The notes: generated from the sequence alone by a model not told the origin. Counted from the stretch's first letter, positions 33,115 to 45,549 are shown. The stretch: 64,000 nucleotides of DNA from Pseudophaeomoniella oleicola (GCA_003868215.1 QWDQ01000085.1:1-64000), one strand, 5' to 3'. Made by a program: numbers and translations.

Positions 33115-34334
33115 ATCTCGATCTCGAAGTCTGCAGGTTAGATTCTCACACTCGAAACACGCACCGAGAGAGGGAGAAAGAAGATGCAGCACACGGAAAA
33201 GAAATCAGTCGCTGAAACCAACGAATCTTTTTCCTGGTCTCTTTTACTGCCAATCGAACCTATACGACGTTTCCTCTACGTCCAACAGAGAGATAAGTGT
33301 GACAGGCATCAGATATGTCTACCTTGTATAAACAGTAAAAACAGCAAACGGACTTTGATCCGTGACCTGACAATCTTAGAAGAGACCGGAGGAGATGCAG
33401 GACGACGAGAAGGAGGTTCAAAGCGTGGTGAGGGTATGTACCTAGGTACTTAGGTACATGCCCTGCACGGATCCTCTTTTGTATATCCATGAATTTTCTT
33501 TTCAATGTGTATTCTCAAGTCAATCTACTTTGTACCTACAGCTTTTTATCTAGGTAGGTAGATCGGCATGTTTTTTTGAGGAACCTTACCATTTTGTTAT
33601 ATAGTGTATATATATATAAGAAAGAGAGAAGGGGAGAGAGGGGAAAGGAAAGAGAAGGATGGTTATTTATCTAGGTAGATTAACGGGATAAGGAAGGAAA
33701 TCTCTACACCTTTTTGACGAATCATCGAACTTGTTAAGACTCTTCTCTTCTTTTCAATTTCGGAGAGTGTATGTAGATGTAGGTGAAGATAGCATTCAAG
33801 ACTCCTATCCGTAGTGGCTCAACGTAGTAGTAGATTTACAATTGGATTTCGATAGGAGACTTGGACTATTATGTGAGGTCATTGAATTTCATTGTTGTTT
33901 TTTCGTGTCTATTTCAAGGGGTTTTGGGTTCTTTGTGTTCTATGATGGCTCGCTCAACTGCAGTGGCTCGGGAGATGAAATTGAGGTGTGCGGGGGACTC
34001 AAAGTGGTGTCAAAAGATCTTCCAGAGGATAGGGCAAGGTGAGGAGGTGTGAATGTTGATCCATGGTTTGGTTCTTCGCCCCCTACAGGCTCTTGCTGGT
34101 GCAAACAATGATGGGTGGCAACGTATCGTATCTGAGAGGACAAAATCTGGGCACCATTGAGATGGGGGTCTTTGGGGGTATCATTTATCGCACATCTTGA
34201 GATAGTTCCTTATTCGGGACAAGAGATGACAGTCTGTGAAGTTGAGGCTTTGGATCAAGTCTTTCGGGGCCGTTTGCACGTGCCTTGTGAGCTCTGTCAT
34301 CGAAATTGTTTCATGATGTGCTTAATTATTTCAC
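33115..34334. other. Convergent intergenic
   Basis: 1.22 kb tail-to-tail between COX15 and the lysyl-tRNA synthetase gene. Contains GTACCTAGGTAC at 33438-33449, a TA-repeat near 33601-33620 followed by a purine-rich GAGAGAAGGGG stretch, and further CTAGGTAG motifs near 33550 and 33670. No gene recognised. Confidence 0.6.
33438..33449. repeat. GTACCTAGGTAC palindrome
   Basis: Exact 12-bp palindrome containing the TACCTAGGTA core, followed at once by another TTAGGTAC half-site. Confidence 0.8.
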
Positions 34335-36294
34335 TTATTTGTGAGCTAGAAGGACGTGTTAGACTGCATTGAACATCGGGAATGGGGGTAACTTACGAAT
34401 GCCTTCCTCTGGCTGAGGTTGAACATCAGCGACTTCAGCAGCGAATTGCTTCTCGTGCCCAGCTTCCTTAGCGGAGTCCTTGGCCTGCTTGTCATCCTTC
34501 ATGAATGGGAAGGTTAAGACCTCTCTGATCGTATAGTTGTCCGTCAAAAACATGACCAATCGATCGATTCCCATACCCCAGCCACCAGTGGGTGGAAGAC
34601 CATACTCCAGACTAGTGCAGAAGTTCTCGTCAATGAGTTGGGCTTCGTCGTCACCTGCATCCTTTTGACGTGCCTGTTCCTCGAACCGAAGACGTTGATC
34701 GAAGGGGTCGTTCAACTCGGTATATGCGTTAACAATCTCTTTCTTACAGACAAAGGCTTCAAAACGTTCACATAAGCCGGGATTTTCACGATGGTATTTG
34801 GCAAGTGGGGACATCATCTGAGGGTGCCCAGTGATGAAGGTCGGATTGACGCAAGTCTCTTCGATGAACTCTCCCACGAGCTTGTCCAGCATGCGTGCGT
34901 TGGTCAGGGGTGGTGAGCAGTCGACCTTCACCTTCTTCAGAACCTTCTTGAGGAACTCGTTGGTCTCAGCAGTATGGAGTTCGGTACCCGGTGGGAATTT
35001 CTCTCCGGTGGCTTCTTCAAGAGCTGGAATCATCTCGATTCTCTTCCAGGGGCCCTCCCAGTCGACCTCATAGACCTCGCCAGATTGGGTGTGGAATTTG
35101 GTCTTGTACCCACCGGTGATATGTTTCACCATACCAGAGACAAGTTCCTCCGTCAAGTTCATAACGTCGTAGACATCGGCATATGCCCAATAGAATTCGC
35201 AGGTCGTAAATTCAGGGTTGTGTGTCAGATCGATACCTTCGTTTCTAAATTGTCTTCCCAGCTCGTAGACTCTCTCCAAGCCACCGACAATCAACATCTT
35301 GAGGTAGAGTTCAGGGGCGACACGCATGAAGAGATCCATGTTGAGTTCGTTGTGATGGGTGACAAAAGGTTTGGCGGTAGCACCACCAGCAATGGCATTC
35401 ATCATGGGCGTCTCCACCTCAACAAAATCCCTCTGATCAAAGAAGTTTCGAATGTATGTGACCATCTTTGATCTAGTGACGAAAACGTTTCGTGACTTGT
35501 CGTTCATGATCAGGTCAAGATAACGCTGGCGGAACCGCGTTTCAGTATCTTGCAGGCCATAGTGTTCCGACGGGATTTGATGCAGACAAGGTGTAAGGAG
35601 AATAACTTCCTTTGCAAAGATAGATAGTTCACCGTCTGGTCGGTTCTTTGGAGAGGTCCTGCCTGGAAAGCCAATGATACCAACGATATCACCTCTTCTC
35701 AGTAGCTCGTGCTGGGCCTCAAATGGTACAGAGCCAGTGGCTTCTTGCGCTTGACACATGACTTGGACCTTGACACCCTCTGCCCTGATATCATAGAAGA
35801 CAAGTTTGGTACCAGATGCACGCTTTGTGTAGATACGTCCTGCGATACGGACCTCGTCTTCCTTCTTAAGCTCACCTGTCTTGAGAGATTCATACTTCTT
35901 CAGGAACTCTCGGAGATCGGTATCTACCTGGAATTTGTGAGGGTATGGGTTTGGGTCCTTGGTCTGCCTGAGCTTGTTGATCTTCTTGCTCCTGATTTCG
36001 AAGTATTGCTAGGATAGAAGGTCAGATTTGGTAACAAACAACGGCGAAGCGCCAATTGGGTACGAAATGGCATACGTTGGGCGTCAAGTTGCTCTCTTCT
36101 TCCTCCTCGGACTTCTTCTTCTCAGCTTTGGGAGGTGCAGCTGCAGCCTTCTCTGCTTTTTTCTTCTCTGCCTCCCTTTGCTTCTGGCGCTTCTTCAATT
36201 CGCTCTTGGATACTCTCTCCCCGGTAACTTCATCGAGGTGGAGGTTTTGAAGGTTGGCTTGCGCCTCGGCCACCTCCTTGACTACTTCAGCCAT
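34335..36294 (-). CDS. KRS1: Lysyl-tRNA synthetase (class II, cytosolic)
   Basis: Exons 36076-36294, 34397-36008 and probably 34335-34345 encode 613 residues. The N-terminus is a Lys/Glu/Ala-rich helix ([20 protein letters not shown]), the eukaryote-specific tRNA-binding extension. Then come the OB-fold anticodon-binding domain ([20 protein letters not shown]) and the class II core: motif 1 around [12 protein letters not shown], motif 2 [14 protein letters not shown] and motif 3 [15 protein letters not shown]. It charges tRNA-Lys in the cytosol. The 3' end is ambiguous: a GTAAGT donor, CTAAC branch site and CTTCTAG acceptor define a 51-nt intron that yields ...EEGIPHK; without splicing the frame ends at 34359 with a 12-residue different tail. 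I prefer the spliced form because all three intron signals are strong. Confidence 0.95.
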
Positions 36295-36790
36295 GTCGAC
36301 TAGGTTAAAATCTCTTTAAAGATGTCCAAACAGCTCTAGCCAGGGGTTTGGACCACAGTGAAATGGATCCCAAATTGGTCGTAATGGTAGAAGAATTATG
36401 ACTCGAGAACCCCTCCCACCTGCGAAGGCACAATTTCATGCGGGGCAATTTTTCTCCTACTCCTTGTGAAGGAGCTGCCCCGCAACAAGACATTAACGTA
36501 GTACTTCACAATATGACTTTGGTGACAGCAGATGAAAGAGGCGTAACTTATCTACAAATCTACAAGGCAGATTCAGACCCAAATGAATTAAGCCAACAAA
36601 GCCAATTGTAAGAAGTGCGATGAGATGGGTTACGCATATCTCTATATCTATATATCGATAGGTGAGTCCAAACTAATACAATTACCCCTCATTTACTCCT
36701 TGAGTCATGTATATTGCATCTAAGTAATCCGTGACCATCGCTTTTCACCATTTGTCATATGTAAAAGGGTCCCGAAGTTCCCATGTTGAC
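36295..36790. other. Intergenic, KRS1 promoter
   Basis: About 0.5 kb between two minus-strand genes, with an AT-rich TATCTATATCTATATATCGATA run near 36640-36660. No gene recognised. Confidence 0.6.
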
Positions 36791-38703
36791 CTATATATTT
36801 CTTCTATATTGTGGACATTCCTCCCAAGGATTCGAACATTCTGCCTCGCAAAAGACCAGGTTATCCGGACCATCCTCCCGACCATTCTTTGCCACCTCTG
36901 GCAGTACACCATCCGCAAAATACCTCTTTATGATATTCTCAGTACAATTGCTAGGAGCTGCAAGAAGAGAGCAGTGTCCGTAGGAATTCTGGGCGACCAC
37001 TACAGATCCTGGATGACCCTTTGACATGTCGATGGCGCTTTTCAGAGGTGTCACAGGGTCAAACTGGCTCGCAAGAAGCAACAGTGGAACCGAAGGTCCT
37101 GCTGACGCTACACCTGAAGCTGGAGGGGTGGTGAAAGGCCCAGTAAAGCGATACTTCACTCGAGGTGACCAGCCTACGCATCGGCTGGCCATGGTTGCGA
37201 TTGTTCCGCCGAGCGACGGTGATTGCGCGTGAAGTTCGATAATCTGGGATTTGAGATCCTCGATAGTTGTGTTCGTAGCATCTTCACCATCGCTGCACAT
37301 GACGGCAAACGAAGCGTCATCTGGATTATCCCAATACTCGGCGGGGGATGGGGGTAGAGGGCCTGGTAGACAGGTATTGGAACAGCTCTCTTTCACTGGG
37401 TGCTTAATAAAAGGATTGTTGTTAACGATCGAAGTAAAATTACCGGCCAGCATTTGTGACAGATCGAGAGCAAGTTTCGGGAAGGATACTATCGGAGCAT
37501 ACCATGGTCGATAATAGAACTCCTCGAAATCTGTGGCCGTAAAGAGCGTTATGTTGTGGTCTTGTACGACCGGGACTGGCGAGGTCCTGAGCCGGTCGCG
37601 CAGCATGTCTACACCCCGTTTGATATCCTTTCCACTGGAATGCACTGAACTGTAGAGAGCACATTTGGGCCCTGCACGGAAACATGCATCATAGAAATGA
37701 TCGACGACTTGTTCTGTGTCCAGTAAAGCGGTTAACCATCCCTGAAAGTACAACTGGAGTAGAATACCCATTAGCAACGTCCATAATCAGGTCTTTGGGC
37801 GCATGCTTCACTTACCGTCACGTACTCATTCGCATCCATCACACCATCCAAGATCATACGGCCAACCCGGTTAGGAAACATTGACGCGAAAGTATTTCCC
37901 AGGTGAGTTCCATAGGAGAATCCCCAATACTGCAGTCTTGGAAGAGATCCATCGTTCCCAGAAAGGGGTTTCTGGGTATTATCAACTCGACCTCGAATGC
38001 CTTGAACACCCTTCTCCCAAATATCGACCTTGTCCACCATTTCAAGCATGTCCCGTGCCACCGATGCTGTTGAGACAAAATGTGCAATATTGTCCCCGTT
38101 TTCGTAGTTATCGGAGAGCGAACGCTCACATAGGCTCCCGAACGCTTTTGCGAATGCCAGGTGACCCTTCAGTCCATTTTCGTCGGCTATGTCAACGTTG
38201 CCAAAAACGGTCTGCCTGAAGTCTGACAAACTGCGGGCGAAAGTGTCCCGATAGCAGTCAACTCGCGGCGTTGTCTGCCATATACCACGAGGGTCGAATG
38301 AAAGTATATCGTACTTCTTTTCTTCGCTGTCAACGTACTTCTGCAGGGTCTTCCCCGTTTGGTAAATGAACTGCACCCCGGATCCTCCAGGCCCTCCAGG
38401 ATTGGTGATGATTGCACCGCCATAGCTAGGATCTGAGTGATCAACTACTGCAGGCAATCTTATCACAGCCAACGCGATTGTGTTTGTGTTTGATAAGTTC
38501 AGCCAGTCGAGGGGAAGAAGCAGACGAGCGCACTCGAAACTCTCATAGCACGTGTGATATTCCAGATCCCATGACGGAGTCACAGCCGTCCAATTGAACA
38601 GATTGTCTTCCGCCGTGGGTTTCGACAATGGAACAATGAATGCAAGCGAGGAGGTCAACAAGCACAAGAAAGCGAACAGCGACCGAGTTGACTGGCTTGC
38701 CAT
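36791..38703 (-). CDS. Secreted TAP-like alpha/beta-hydrolase (peptidase S33)
   Basis: Exons 37816-38703 and 36791-37753 (phase-0 intron, GTAAGT donor) encode 616 residues. The N-terminus is a clear signal peptide (basic-poor start, SLFAFLCLLTSSLAF core, cleavage near residue 22). The hydrolase fold shows NPGGPGGSG oxyanion loop near 100, FDPRG near 135, nucleophile elbow GFSYGTHLG near 265, acid candidate in LASQFDPVTP and histidine in NSYGHCSLL, the last two in the TAP-like C-terminal domain. Many N-glycosylation sequons and paired cysteines fit an extracellular enzyme. Family relatives are tripeptidyl aminopeptidases and proline iminopeptidases; substrate specificity is inferred only. Nutrient acquisition is a plausible role. 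Confidence 0.92.
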
Positions 38704-39530
38704 TCTAAACAGTCCCTAGGTAATTTTAGAAGCAATGCACCCTATGGAGGGTACACAGCTTGTAGACTTGGATACCTATCAGACACCACAATCACCTCGG
38801 CAGTACTGTAAGTTTCAGAAGCACTGCTGCATCCGATTAAGTAGCTCGATCCGTAAACGGGCATAAGGTGCCAGGGGTTACCAGGGGTAGCCGGAAATAC
38901 AGCGTAGAAGCACACCAAGGTAGGAGTGTGAAGAGACTTAAAGAAAGCGAGATGATAGACCTATAGTAACTCACATGTAGTTATAGAAAGCGGGAGTACC
39001 TGAACAACCCGGAGCGAGCGCTCAGCTTGGGTTCGCGGACAAAAGCACCCTTTGGAGCGTCTGTCCGAAGGAGCTTCAACTTACACCGACGGGCTTCCTT
39101 CATTTCTCTGTGGACTTCTTATCTCTCGACAGTATCATCATCACGTGATTATCTCGTGCCGAAAAAGGAAAAGAGGAAGCGAGAAAAGGAGTAAAAATGT
39201 GATTATGTAATTAGCGCCATCTTTGGTCGTCTCCGCATCTTTCAATTGGCTCTCACAAAGCACGCGCCGCGCGCCTTGCATCTCGCGATAATTTTGGAAG
39301 AGTGTGTCCTCGTATACTGGATGATGGACGGGTGATGAATTGACAACATAGAGCTGCGTTCGCAAAATACTTCAGGGCCGATGGGACATGGCGACAGCGA
39401 TAGATCAAGATTTTTCACGGTTGGTCGCTACGTCGACGAATAGATTTGGTCTACCAGCAGAACAGCATACTGTAACTTGCGCCCATTCGATCAACCCCGT
39501 CCTGACATCCTTATACCCTCCCTCCACAAA
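38704..39530. other. Divergent intergenic promoter region
   Basis: 0.83 kb between the S33 hydrolase (-) and SLD5 (+) genes. It holds CCTAGGTAA just upstream of the hydrolase start and a duplicated TTACCAGGGGT-like phrase near 38877-38890. No gene recognised. Confidence 0.6.
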
Positions 39531-40535
39531 ATGAATCCCGACATCTCCGATATCCTTGCCGACCTCGATCGCTCTTCATCCCAACATGGCTCCATCTCCA
39601 CCTCCTCCGTCTCTCTGTCTGACACAACCCAGACCTTCGTCGACCACCAGCAGCTGACCCGGTTCTGGATCTCGGAGCGCTCGTGCCCCGAAGTCCTGCC
39701 ATGGCCCACCGACCTGATGCAACGGGTGCTCGACCGCGTGCGGTTACAGATCGAAAAGATCGAAGATCTTGCTGCCGTGGCATCTGATCCTACTACCTCC
39801 AACCTCGCCGGTGGAGGTGGTGGTGGAGGGCATAGCGGCGGCGGCGGCCCTTCGAACCCCAATCTGATCCTCTCAATCCTCCAATCCGACCTGTCGCGAA
39901 CGCAGTTCCTCATCCGCTCCCTCCTTCGTTGCCGCCTGTCCAAACTCTCCCAACACTCCCTGTACTACCTACAACAACACAACTCCTCTACCAGCGCCGC
40001 CGACTCCACCACGCCTAATAAACCCCTCCTCCTCTCCCCCTCCGAACACGCCTTCCTCCTCTCCACCACCACCCTCCTCCAGAATTACTACACCTCCTCC
40101 TTCCTAAGCACTCTCCCCCCTCAACTCCAATCACTCACCGACACCGCCGGCGGAATCAACATGGTCGAACCCCCCGACACCAAATGCGCCGTGTTCGTGC
40201 GCTGCCTGAGCGATCGATGGCGATCCACCGACCGCCCGTCATCTACCACCCGCACCACCACCACCAACAGTTCCCGCACCCCGACGGGCGGTACAGCAGG
40301 GAGCAGCTCGAACTGGTTAGACGGTCCTGGTTCTGGGCTTAGATCCTCGGCAGGATCAGGTACTAACCGTCATGGCATGGATGGTGATGACGACGAAGAC
40401 TATGAGGAGGACGGTGACGAGGAAAGGCCAGAAGGCGAATCACGGCACTTCGACATGTCCAAGGGACAAGTCTGGGTTGTAAGATGGGAAGATGTTAGAA
40501 GGGGAGTATTGAGTGGAGCACTGGAATTATTATAA
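39531..40535 (+). CDS. SLD5: GINS complex subunit Sld5
   Basis: A single exon of 334 residues. The N-terminus MNPDISDILADLDRS, the SERSCPEVLPWPTDLMQRVL segment and the helices ending QSDLSRTQFLIRSLLRCRLSKL are the Sld5 A-domain; the end (VWVVRWEDVRRGVLSGALELL) is the small B-domain, which closes the subunit. Sld5 is one of four GINS subunits in the CMG replicative helicase, nuclear and essential. Typical Sld5 is about 220-290 residues; here extra length comes from a glycine-rich loop (near 100-115), a Ser/Thr/Asn loop (near 150-165), and a Ser/Thr/Gly-rich plus acidic linker (about 235-310) before the B-domain. The ATG at 39531 was chosen because it starts the conserved sequence. DNA is C/T-rich on the plus strand. 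Confidence 0.93.
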   Translation: MNPDISDILADLDRSSSQHGSISTSSVSLSDTTQTFVDHQQLTRFWISERSCPEVLPWPTDLMQRVLDRVRLQIEKIEDLAAVASDPTTSNLAGGGGGGGHSGGGGPSNPNLILSILQSDLSRTQFLIRSLLRCRLSKLSQHSLYYLQQHNSSTSAADSTTPNKPLLLSPSEHAFLLSTTTLLQNYYTSSFLSTLPPQLQSLTDTAGGINMVEPPDTKCAVFVRCLSDRWRSTDRPSSTTRTTTTNSSRTPTGGTAGSSSNWLDGPGSGLRSSAGSGTNRHGMDGDDDEDYEEDGDEERPEGESRHFDMSKGQVWVVRWEDVRRGVLSGALELL

Positions 40536-41518
40536 CAGGACACACTTTCTGATCAGCGAGACACAGACGAAAATGGTACGATGGCATGACATGACATGAA
40601 TATATATGCGTTAGTCTTCGACTCGTGCTCGAGGAGATAGTTGAGGGACATTGGTTCACTGATGAGAATAGACATGTTTCAAATTTTAAATCTGTATTCG
40701 CTTCAACAAAAGACTCACTTGACCCAAAGCAACCCTGTCTTGGTGTTCCTCTGGTCTCCGTTCTTCCTGGCACTTCAATCTGCACATCTTTCAATTTCTG
40801 TGTTCTTCTCACCCGTTAATTCTAGGGTCCAAAAGACTTCCGCCAGACTCCTATGCTCTGACCGACGTTCGCCGTGACACCATATGCAATATGTACAAAT
40901 GCACCCCCAAAGGGGGGAACAACGAAATTGAATGTGCTGTTCGCAAACAATGCCCAGCTGAAAAGCGCTCAAGGGTGTATCAATAGAAAAATATGCTGTG
41001 GGGATGCTCAAACAAGACCACTTCGGTAGGGTCTAGTGTACATGAAATCAAGAACAAATGAATTTGGTACTGCAAGGAAAGGTGCGATCGTGTTAATGTT
41101 GCTCCGTAACGGAGGTAAATGCCCATGTTGTGGCATGAATGGACAGTACAATATCTGCCGGTCCAAAATTTGCCCGCTCGTTTAAAACCGAGCGATGGCG
41201 AGGCGGTATGCTCAGTCCTGATTGTCTGCAGGCTAACATACTCAAGACCAATGATCGTGGTAATTTGTACATGATTTGGTGAGGATAGCCATAAGACAAG
41301 GATTGTTGGAAGCATCTCCCAAGTAACTTCCAGAAATGCCAAAGCTATACCAAAGATTGATTAGAGGTTGGTGACCCAAAGTTGAGCGATTGAGATGGCA
41401 GACAAGACTGCCATGAACGTTTGACTAAATTTCCAGTAGAGCGTTACGAGCTCGGTGAAATTTCAGTCGCTAACGCCTATCAATGCCGAGCGAATGATAA
41501 CACCAAAAGATATTCGGG
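40536..41518. other. Convergent intergenic
   Basis: 0.98 kb tail-to-tail between SLD5 and the Cdc25 gene. No recognised gene, repeat or RNA. Confidence 0.55.
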
Positions 41519-43343
41519 TTAATTGACCGCAGAGAACATACGGCGGTTTGGGAGTAATGGGCGGGTGTGTGATGGAGCAAAAGGTGAGCTATCAAGCCCG
41601 GCACTAAGCTGGATATCCATCATTGCTTCTTGCCGGTTCCTTGGAGGACCAGTTGGACTGTCTTCCATCCCTGGCGATGACTGACCAAAGGCGAAGGTTT
41701 GTGCGCGAAGTAGCTTGGATCGTTGCTTGACTTTCCCAAGCCCACGCTCGCAATCTTGCACATGGTCCTTGTCATCCATCTCGACATAGTTCTGGGGGAA
41801 ACAACGTTCTCGAAAATCACTAAAGAATGCGCTGTAACCTCCATCCAGGATATATAGTTCCGGATAAGTGAGATGAGGGTACTTGTCACTGTTCACGGCA
41901 CGATCCTTTTGGCGAATGAACTGCGCCATGCGAGGTGCTCTATGGGCCGAGTATTCGCAGTGGAAAATAAGAAGAGCTCTCGACGTGGGTTCAATGTCAA
42001 ACAGACGGGACGCAAGTGCATCCTTGTCATTGAAATTTACAGCCTCCGTAATGTGGCCGCCACTGTATTCGTATTCGAAACGACAGTCAATTATAACGAG
42101 CTTCTCATACTGTTCATTGAATCTCCCATCAAGGACCTCGACTAGCGTCTCCTTGGAGATTCTAGGCAAGTGATCGCCATCAGGAACGAAGTGCGGCAAT
42201 TGCGGTACATACGCAGGAGTTTCCACATCCATGATACTAGGTAAAGGCTCAGCTTTTTCCGTCTTCATGATTTCATCCGGGTGCTCGAACATGCTGAGAG
42301 AGCGTCGGACCAGCTTGCGTGGACGTAGAAGGGGATTGGAGTTCTTCCTGACGTGACCGCCCACAGGTGAGCCATTGCCCCGGCCGGCCACCAGACCTGA
42401 AAATGGTTGTTTAAAACGAGGGGGTCCCATAGACGTAACGGCGAGCTTTGCAGAACTCTTGGATTGTGGAGATTCCTCGAACATTTCCGAGAGGGACAAT
42501 GAACTAGAAACCATGGGCTTACTAACACCGGTTCCGAATTGAAACGGTGGTGGATGAGAGGAAAGAGATTCATTAGTGGGCAGTGTGTTCGTGGAAAAGC
42601 CCTTCGTTTTCGTCAACGAAGGACGTCGTAAAGGATTGGATCGTTTGCGTCTGTACGTGATTAGCTTAGCACCTGGTGATAGTCATTCCACACTAACTCA
42701 TGAGGTATTTGAAGTCGTGAAGGTTGAAAGGGTGAGTCGAATTCAGACGTGGTTGAAGGGGTATCACTTTCCGCTGGTGTCAATTCTGGGGAAGGAGACT
42801 GCAACTGGAGTTCAATCATGGATCCAAAGGGAGGCTTGTGCGGTAACGGAGAGATATCCATAGCATCACCCTGGCATGGAGATGAAGACGTCAAAGGTGG
42901 GGTCGTGAAAGAGTCTAGACGCCTTAGGTCAGCACAACAGACGCCCATGGCCTTCACTTGCCACATACCGTTATGATGAAAGCTCAAGTTGGTCGAGAAC
43001 AATGAGCGTCGAGGAGTGGGCAACTGTGGACTAAAAGCTATGTCAGGAGACTCATTCGTGAAGGCCTGGGTGATGTCTCTCCATACCTTTGATCAATGTG
43101 GAAGTTCTGCGACAGATCTGCTGCTAAGCTCGCCGTTGGCGACGAACCCCGAACAGGCTTGAGAGTGAAGTAGTCGGACTGTGACTTCTTCATTGACAAA
43201 TCTCGAAAGTTGAAGTTGTTGGAGCCAAAAGCTCTGTTGGAAGGCAGAGAGGGGAACGATGTTGGGCCATCGTTCCTGAACCCGCAGTGACCAAACAGAT
43301 GGGCTGATGGCTGCATAGCAGCCAATGGCGACGATCTCTCCAT
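41519..43343 (-). CDS. M-phase inducer phosphatase, Cdc25/NimT type
   Basis: Four exons (43087-43343, 42969-43030, 42698-42914, 41519-42650) encode 555 residues, with introns of 56, 54 and 47 nt. The N-terminal regulatory region is Ser/Pro-rich with phosphosite-like pieces (SPQLPTPRRSLFS, TTPPLTSSSP, DISPLPHKPPF, RRPSLTKTKGFST). The rhodanese-like catalytic domain begins near 300; the active-site loop HCEYSAHRAPR has its cysteine at about residue 410, and LVIIDCRFEYEYSGGHI and LYILDGGYSAFF are diagnostic of Cdc25. It activates Cdk1 by removing inhibitory Tyr phosphate at G2/M, acting in nucleus and cytoplasm. The 54-nt second intron is in frame and stop-free. Joins were chosen because each restores conserved sequence. 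Confidence 0.94.
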
Positions 43344-43774
43344 GACGATTATGTATATCCTCTCCTTATCGAGTCTCCAATACCCTACTACCGGGCACTT
43401 CAGTGAGAATGAGGGATAACGTCCAACCTCTTGCTATATGCGTGTCGGTCGAGGAAGTATTGATAGCGGGTGTGATGCTGGGAATCGTTGCTGTGAGCCG
43501 GACTGCCCCAATTGATAGATTATCAGTCGGTGAGACTGGTTCACAACTCCAATTGACCCAGGACCAGGGATCAAGCTTCACTGGGCAAGCATTGGCGTCG
43601 TCGGATCTGGGTTCTACCTGAAGGGAGACACGATCCGTCACGTTGAAGGTGAGCGGGGGGAGGTCCGTATAAGGTGACGGGGGAGGAAGTACCGTCGAGA
43701 TGGTCGGCTGAGGGAAGATGGGTAGATGGGTTGCCGGCCGTGAGGGAGTCGGGATGTCGAAGAGTTGGTCACTC

Positions 43775-43790
43775 GTCGATATAAATCGAC
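43775..43790. promoter_or_regulatory. Inverted repeat GTCGAT-ATAA-ATCGAC upstream of Cdc25 gene
   Basis: A perfect 6-bp inverted repeat around ATAA, about 430 bp upstream of the Cdc25 start. Could be a dimeric factor site or a TATA-like element; low certainty. Confidence 0.25.
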
Positions 43791-45549
43791 TGGAGTGAAG
43801 AAAAGAAGAGAGGAAAGGAACGAATTAAAGAGCTGGTGACGGGACTTTGAAGTTTTAGTTGTCGTTATAGCAACAGGGAAGTCGTTACTAAGACAGCATG
43901 GATCCGGGATGCCATCAAATTCAAGGCACGGCAGGTTTTAGGCTTCTACTGGATTAAGGTAAGCTCGAGGTAAGGTATGGGTATGGGTAAGGTATCCAGG
44001 TAAGCATAAGGAATACGTATTATGTACCTATCGATGGTAGGCACCTTGGTTGGTTTCCCTCTTGGCCAAGTGGGCGGCTAAAGAGATGGAGCTTAGGAGC
44101 ATTTCAGCGCCAACTTATTCCTCTTTTTTCCTTTCGGGGCTCCATAGGCTCCTTGGCCAGCTCGCCAGTTAGGTCATACCTTCCATTCCTTCATGTCTAT
44201 GCCGATACTACGTACGACGTACCTTTCCTAAACCTGTTCTGACTTCTGTTGATGCCGTAGCAGTAGAGAGAGGCTCTTCGGGATCACGATCAGAGATCAT
44301 CGGGGTGGAGAGTTGAAAAGAATGGACTTTTCTTGGTGGGGTTTTGCACGGTCTTCTCCTTCCTTTTCATTTTCTTACTTTTGTAACAGAAGCAGCCCCC
44401 GATCTTCAAAGTGCGCTGACTGTCGTTAAGGATATCTAGCGTGTCTCCCTTGCTTATGGCTGACCCTTTGCCCAAAAAGAACAGCAAAGATCCCAGAAGC
44501 TTTAGCGAGACAGCGGTCAGCGGTTGAATTGGGAAATGATTCACGGAAATGACACATTGAGGAGATGTTTGAAGAGAAAAGAGAGGGCACACGCTAATGG
44601 AAGGTCAATGCATCGTTCTGTCAATACTACAGCCAAGGTACATACAATACGCTCTGCTGAACTGTCCTCGAGCTATATACGAGAGATGGGGAAAAGAAAG
44701 CCACAATCAATGCCGGCAAGATCCAGAACGATACCAGATTCTTCGTTGCATTCTACATGAGTCGTACAGACGAGAGTAATTTCAGAGCGCCTCGGCGTGC
44801 CTTCAATGTTCAATGGGATTCCAAATGATTTCATTCAAGCTCCAGGCTAAAGTACGCCTCGGCAGCCTTGCATGACCTCGTAGCCGGCTTACAATACATT
44901 ACTACCGTACAATGCAGGCGATAGCTGTACGTAGCTCATTGTCTGGGGCATACAAGCTGAGCAATGGGGTGCTCCCAGTACCTACATAGCCAGCGGAGTA
45001 TCTCAGTTACCCAGGTACCTCGCATTTAGTGAGCTCATACTCACCCCAAAGTGGACTCCAACAAGATCCATTAACTTAGGTTAAGGCACAGGAACTTAAA
45101 CTGTTTCCAGTGTTACAATGCCGGGATTTTTGACGTGAAGGGAGAGGCGAGGCTGATACTGTACCCCGGGAGAAAGAGAGTCTCCCCTTGGTCTTCGGGC
45201 ATCGATCACAGACTATCTCAAACAGAGAGGGGTCAATCATATCTACGATGAACTGTGTCAGGTACTGAGTACGTGGGTAGTAGTTCTGTACTGGTGGTTC
45301 GTCTACGATATAAACGTGCTCTATTTCTTTCCAGGGTCACATCAAATCCTCGGTAAATTCGTCTCGGATATCTTTTGAGGTGCTGGGCCCTACTAATTAT
45401 ATACAATGAGGATTCACTCCCCGGACAACAGCGAGAAGCTAAGGAACGACCTGGCTTACTATCGTGAGGATCACGACAGTCCGGCGCTTCAAAGCATGTC
45501 ACATTTGTACCTTTCGGGTAGTCCGTAAGCACTGATCAATTCACTTGGC

